From positions 1,488,001 to 1,552,000 of the forward strand of contig NZ_CP012938.1 of assembly GCF_001314995.1 (NCBI RefSeq): a stretch of DNA of 64,000 nt, in the 5' to 3' direction. Made by a program: the position numbers and the translations under genes. Source of the DNA: Bacteroides ovatus (lineage in GTDB: Bacteria > Bacteroidota > Bacteroidia > Bacteroidales > Bacteroidaceae). The notes under the pieces are model-generated. The model searched no databases, had not been told where the DNA came from, and saw only the letters and a program-made list of their open reading frames with translations. Below are positions 62,840 through 64,000 of this stretch, one piece after another. Position 1 is the stretch's first letter. Every line of letters starts with the position of its first letter.

Positions 62840-64000
62840 ATGAAATACTTAATGATAACGTCACTATTTGTCTCTATTATAGATGCAAATATCTTTCACC
62901 AGTCTCACTTCTTCTTACTACTTACAGCCGGAGGAATTTCATTATATTGGCTCTTATCTCATTTTCTTACCCTCCATAAGGAAATCAAAATCTTAAAAGA
63001 AGAGCACCAATATTTCATGGATTCTTTTCAAAGCATTCGCAACCCTATCACACTCGTTCATACCCCTCTAAGAGCTGCTTGTGATGATAGTTGCCCCGAA
63101 GACATAAAGAAAATGTTATCACTAGTCATTCGTAATATAGACTGTCTTGATGAACACCTAACCAAATTAATGAATCTGCGACATCTGCTTATCTACTCCA
63201 AACAGATGGATATTGCCGAATATGAACTGGGAAACTTCATTAATAACAGAGTCCATTCATTGAAAAATTTCGCTACGGACAAGCGGATTAAGTTAGAAAT
63301 AAAAACAGAGTTTAATTATGCCAGCGTTTGGTTCGATCAAAGTAAAATCTCTCCCATCATTGATAAATTCATAAAAAACGCAATAGAACATTCGAAACCT
63401 GAAGATAAAAGGATTATCTTTTCAATTTCTTCTAATTCCGAACACTGGGAACTTAAAACGTTCGATGCCAACAAGGGCAAATTGCTAACATGTTATAGGC
63501 GCCAAAAGTATCACTTGATTAAACCTAAACATAAATCAGAGTTCAAATATGCATTTGCCAAAAGTGTACTCTGCAAAAAATTAATGAAACTATGTGATGG
63601 GAATATTCTTATCAATCATTCAACCCACACTGTCTCACTAAGATTTCCTACAACAAATTCAGAAAGAAAGGTATCCGGATATAATATCATACACTCCGCA
63701 AAAAAGTCGGAAGAAAGAAAGACTGATACTTCATTGGGTAAGATTGCTCATAAAAAAAGTTCAATCAAGCCTACTGTTGTTCTCGCTGACAGTAATGAAG
63801 AATTCAAGTCTTATTTGGAAGAATGTTTATCAAAGGATTTTGATGTGAAAAGTTTCGGGAATGGCTCTGAAGCTTTAGAATGTATAAAAGAGAAATATCC
63901 TGATTTAGTGATTTGCGACCTTATGCTGCATGGAATGTATGGCTATGAACTGTCATCAAGACTAAAGACATCAGGAGAAACATCCGTTATTCCTATCATC
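62840..64000 (+). CDS. Hybrid two-component regulator with degenerate kinase (3' end outside window)
   Basis: From ATG 62840 the frame is open to the window edge (387 codons). A short N-terminal membrane helix (FLLLTAGGISLYWLLSHFL) stands in place of the usual large periplasmic sensor. The HisKA segment reads SFQSIRNPITLVHTPL where SHExRTPLTLI is expected, so the phospho-acceptor His is Gln64. The ATPase part keeps FIKNAIEH (N-box), but its glycine boxes are not recognisable. A receiver domain begins about residue 315 and has D360 in VICDLMLHGMYG. An AraC-type DNA-binding domain would be expected beyond the window. It is probably a regulator without kinase activity. Confidence 0.8.
   Translation, partial: MKYLMITSLFVSIIDANIFHQSHFFLLLTAGGISLYWLLSHFLTLHKEIKILKEEHQYFMDSFQSIRNPITLVHTPLRAACDDSCPEDIKKMLSLVIRNIDCLDEHLTKLMNLRHLLIYSKQMDIAEYELGNFINNRVHSLKNFATDKRIKLEIKTEFNYASVWFDQSKISPIIDKFIKNAIEHSKPEDKRIIFSISSNSEHWELKTFDANKGKLLTCYRRQKYHLIKPKHKSEFKYAFAKSVLCKKLMKLCDGNILINHSTHTVSLRFPTTNSERKVSGYNIIHSAKKSEERKTDTSLGKIAHKKSSIKPTVVLADSNEEFKSYLEECLSKDFDVKSFGNGSEALECIKEKYPDLVICDLMLHGMYGYELSSRLKTSGETSVIPII

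Noticed and set aside
1..64000. Insertion sequence, prophage or integrative element
   Set aside because: No transposase, integrase, mobilisation or phage gene was found in either strand.

Overview
The window comes from a human-gut type Bacteroides (phylum Bacteroidota), probably close to B. thetaiotaomicron. The signs are SusC/SusD pairs, TonB receptors with an N-terminal carboxypeptidase-regulatory domain, one-polypeptide sensor/response-regulator hybrids, the L-fucose operon with a GntR-type FucR, and promoters of the Bacteroides form (TTTG about 19-20 bp before TAnnTTTG). No rRNA, tRNA, CRISPR array, transposase or phage gene is visible.

Layout. (1) 1-12.7 kb is an envelope and metal region: the 5' part of a GH20 hexosaminidase lipoprotein, a cation diffusion facilitator, two tandem copies of a cassette made of a small His-rich membrane protein and a TonB receptor, an AspT/YidE-type transporter, a zinc-type CDF, a thioesterase and a membrane protein. 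The second TonB receptor carries an in-frame amber stop. (2) 12.8-22.8 kb is a complete hmu haem operon: an extra lipoprotein, HmuY, HmuR, the CobN-like HmuS, and the membrane proteins HmuT, HmuU (ExbB/MotA-like) and HmuV. (3) 23.3-27.9 kb holds the lower hexuronate pathway: eda and kdgK on one strand, a LacI-type regulator and uxaA on the other. Twin TGTGCG(N)GCACA palindromes lie on the divergent promoters. (4) 28-32.5 kb is a marR-tolC-emrA-emrB efflux operon with a perfect 24-bp palindrome over its promoter. (5) 32.7-37 kb contains a membrane protein/winged-helix/CreD cluster, a possible small RNA or leader peptide, a GNAT-HxlR pair and a divergent ElbB/DJ-1 gene. (6) 37.4-43.7 kb has two sensor kinases and an NhaC-type antiporter. 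(7) 43.8-44.4 kb is rpsP.

(8) 44.5-51.3 kb is the fucose operon (fucR, fucI, fucA, a rhamnulokinase-like kinase, a RhaM-like mutarotase, fucP). Matching direct-repeat operators precede fucR and fucI, and a GC-rich hairpin element sits between fucI and fucA. (9) 51.5-62.2 kb is a polysaccharide-utilisation locus controlled by an ECF sigma/FecR pair: susC (broken by an in-frame TGA), susD, a GH18-fold lipoprotein without catalytic residues, a LamG lipoprotein, and a DUF1735-GH18 protein whose catalytic motif is altered. The fold types suggest binding of N-glycan or other GlcNAc-containing host glycans, which fits the fucose operon next door. (10) 62.8 kb to the end is the start of a hybrid two-component regulator whose phospho-acceptor histidine is replaced by glutamine.

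The points most worth following are the two nonsense mutations in TonB receptors (both G-to-A on the + strand), the Met-rich insertion in HmuS and its co-transcribed ExbB-like channel, the duplicated His-rich/TonB cassette between two CDF transporters, the non-canonical GH18 pair, and the degenerate hybrid kinase. No wholly new system could be proven from sequence alone.
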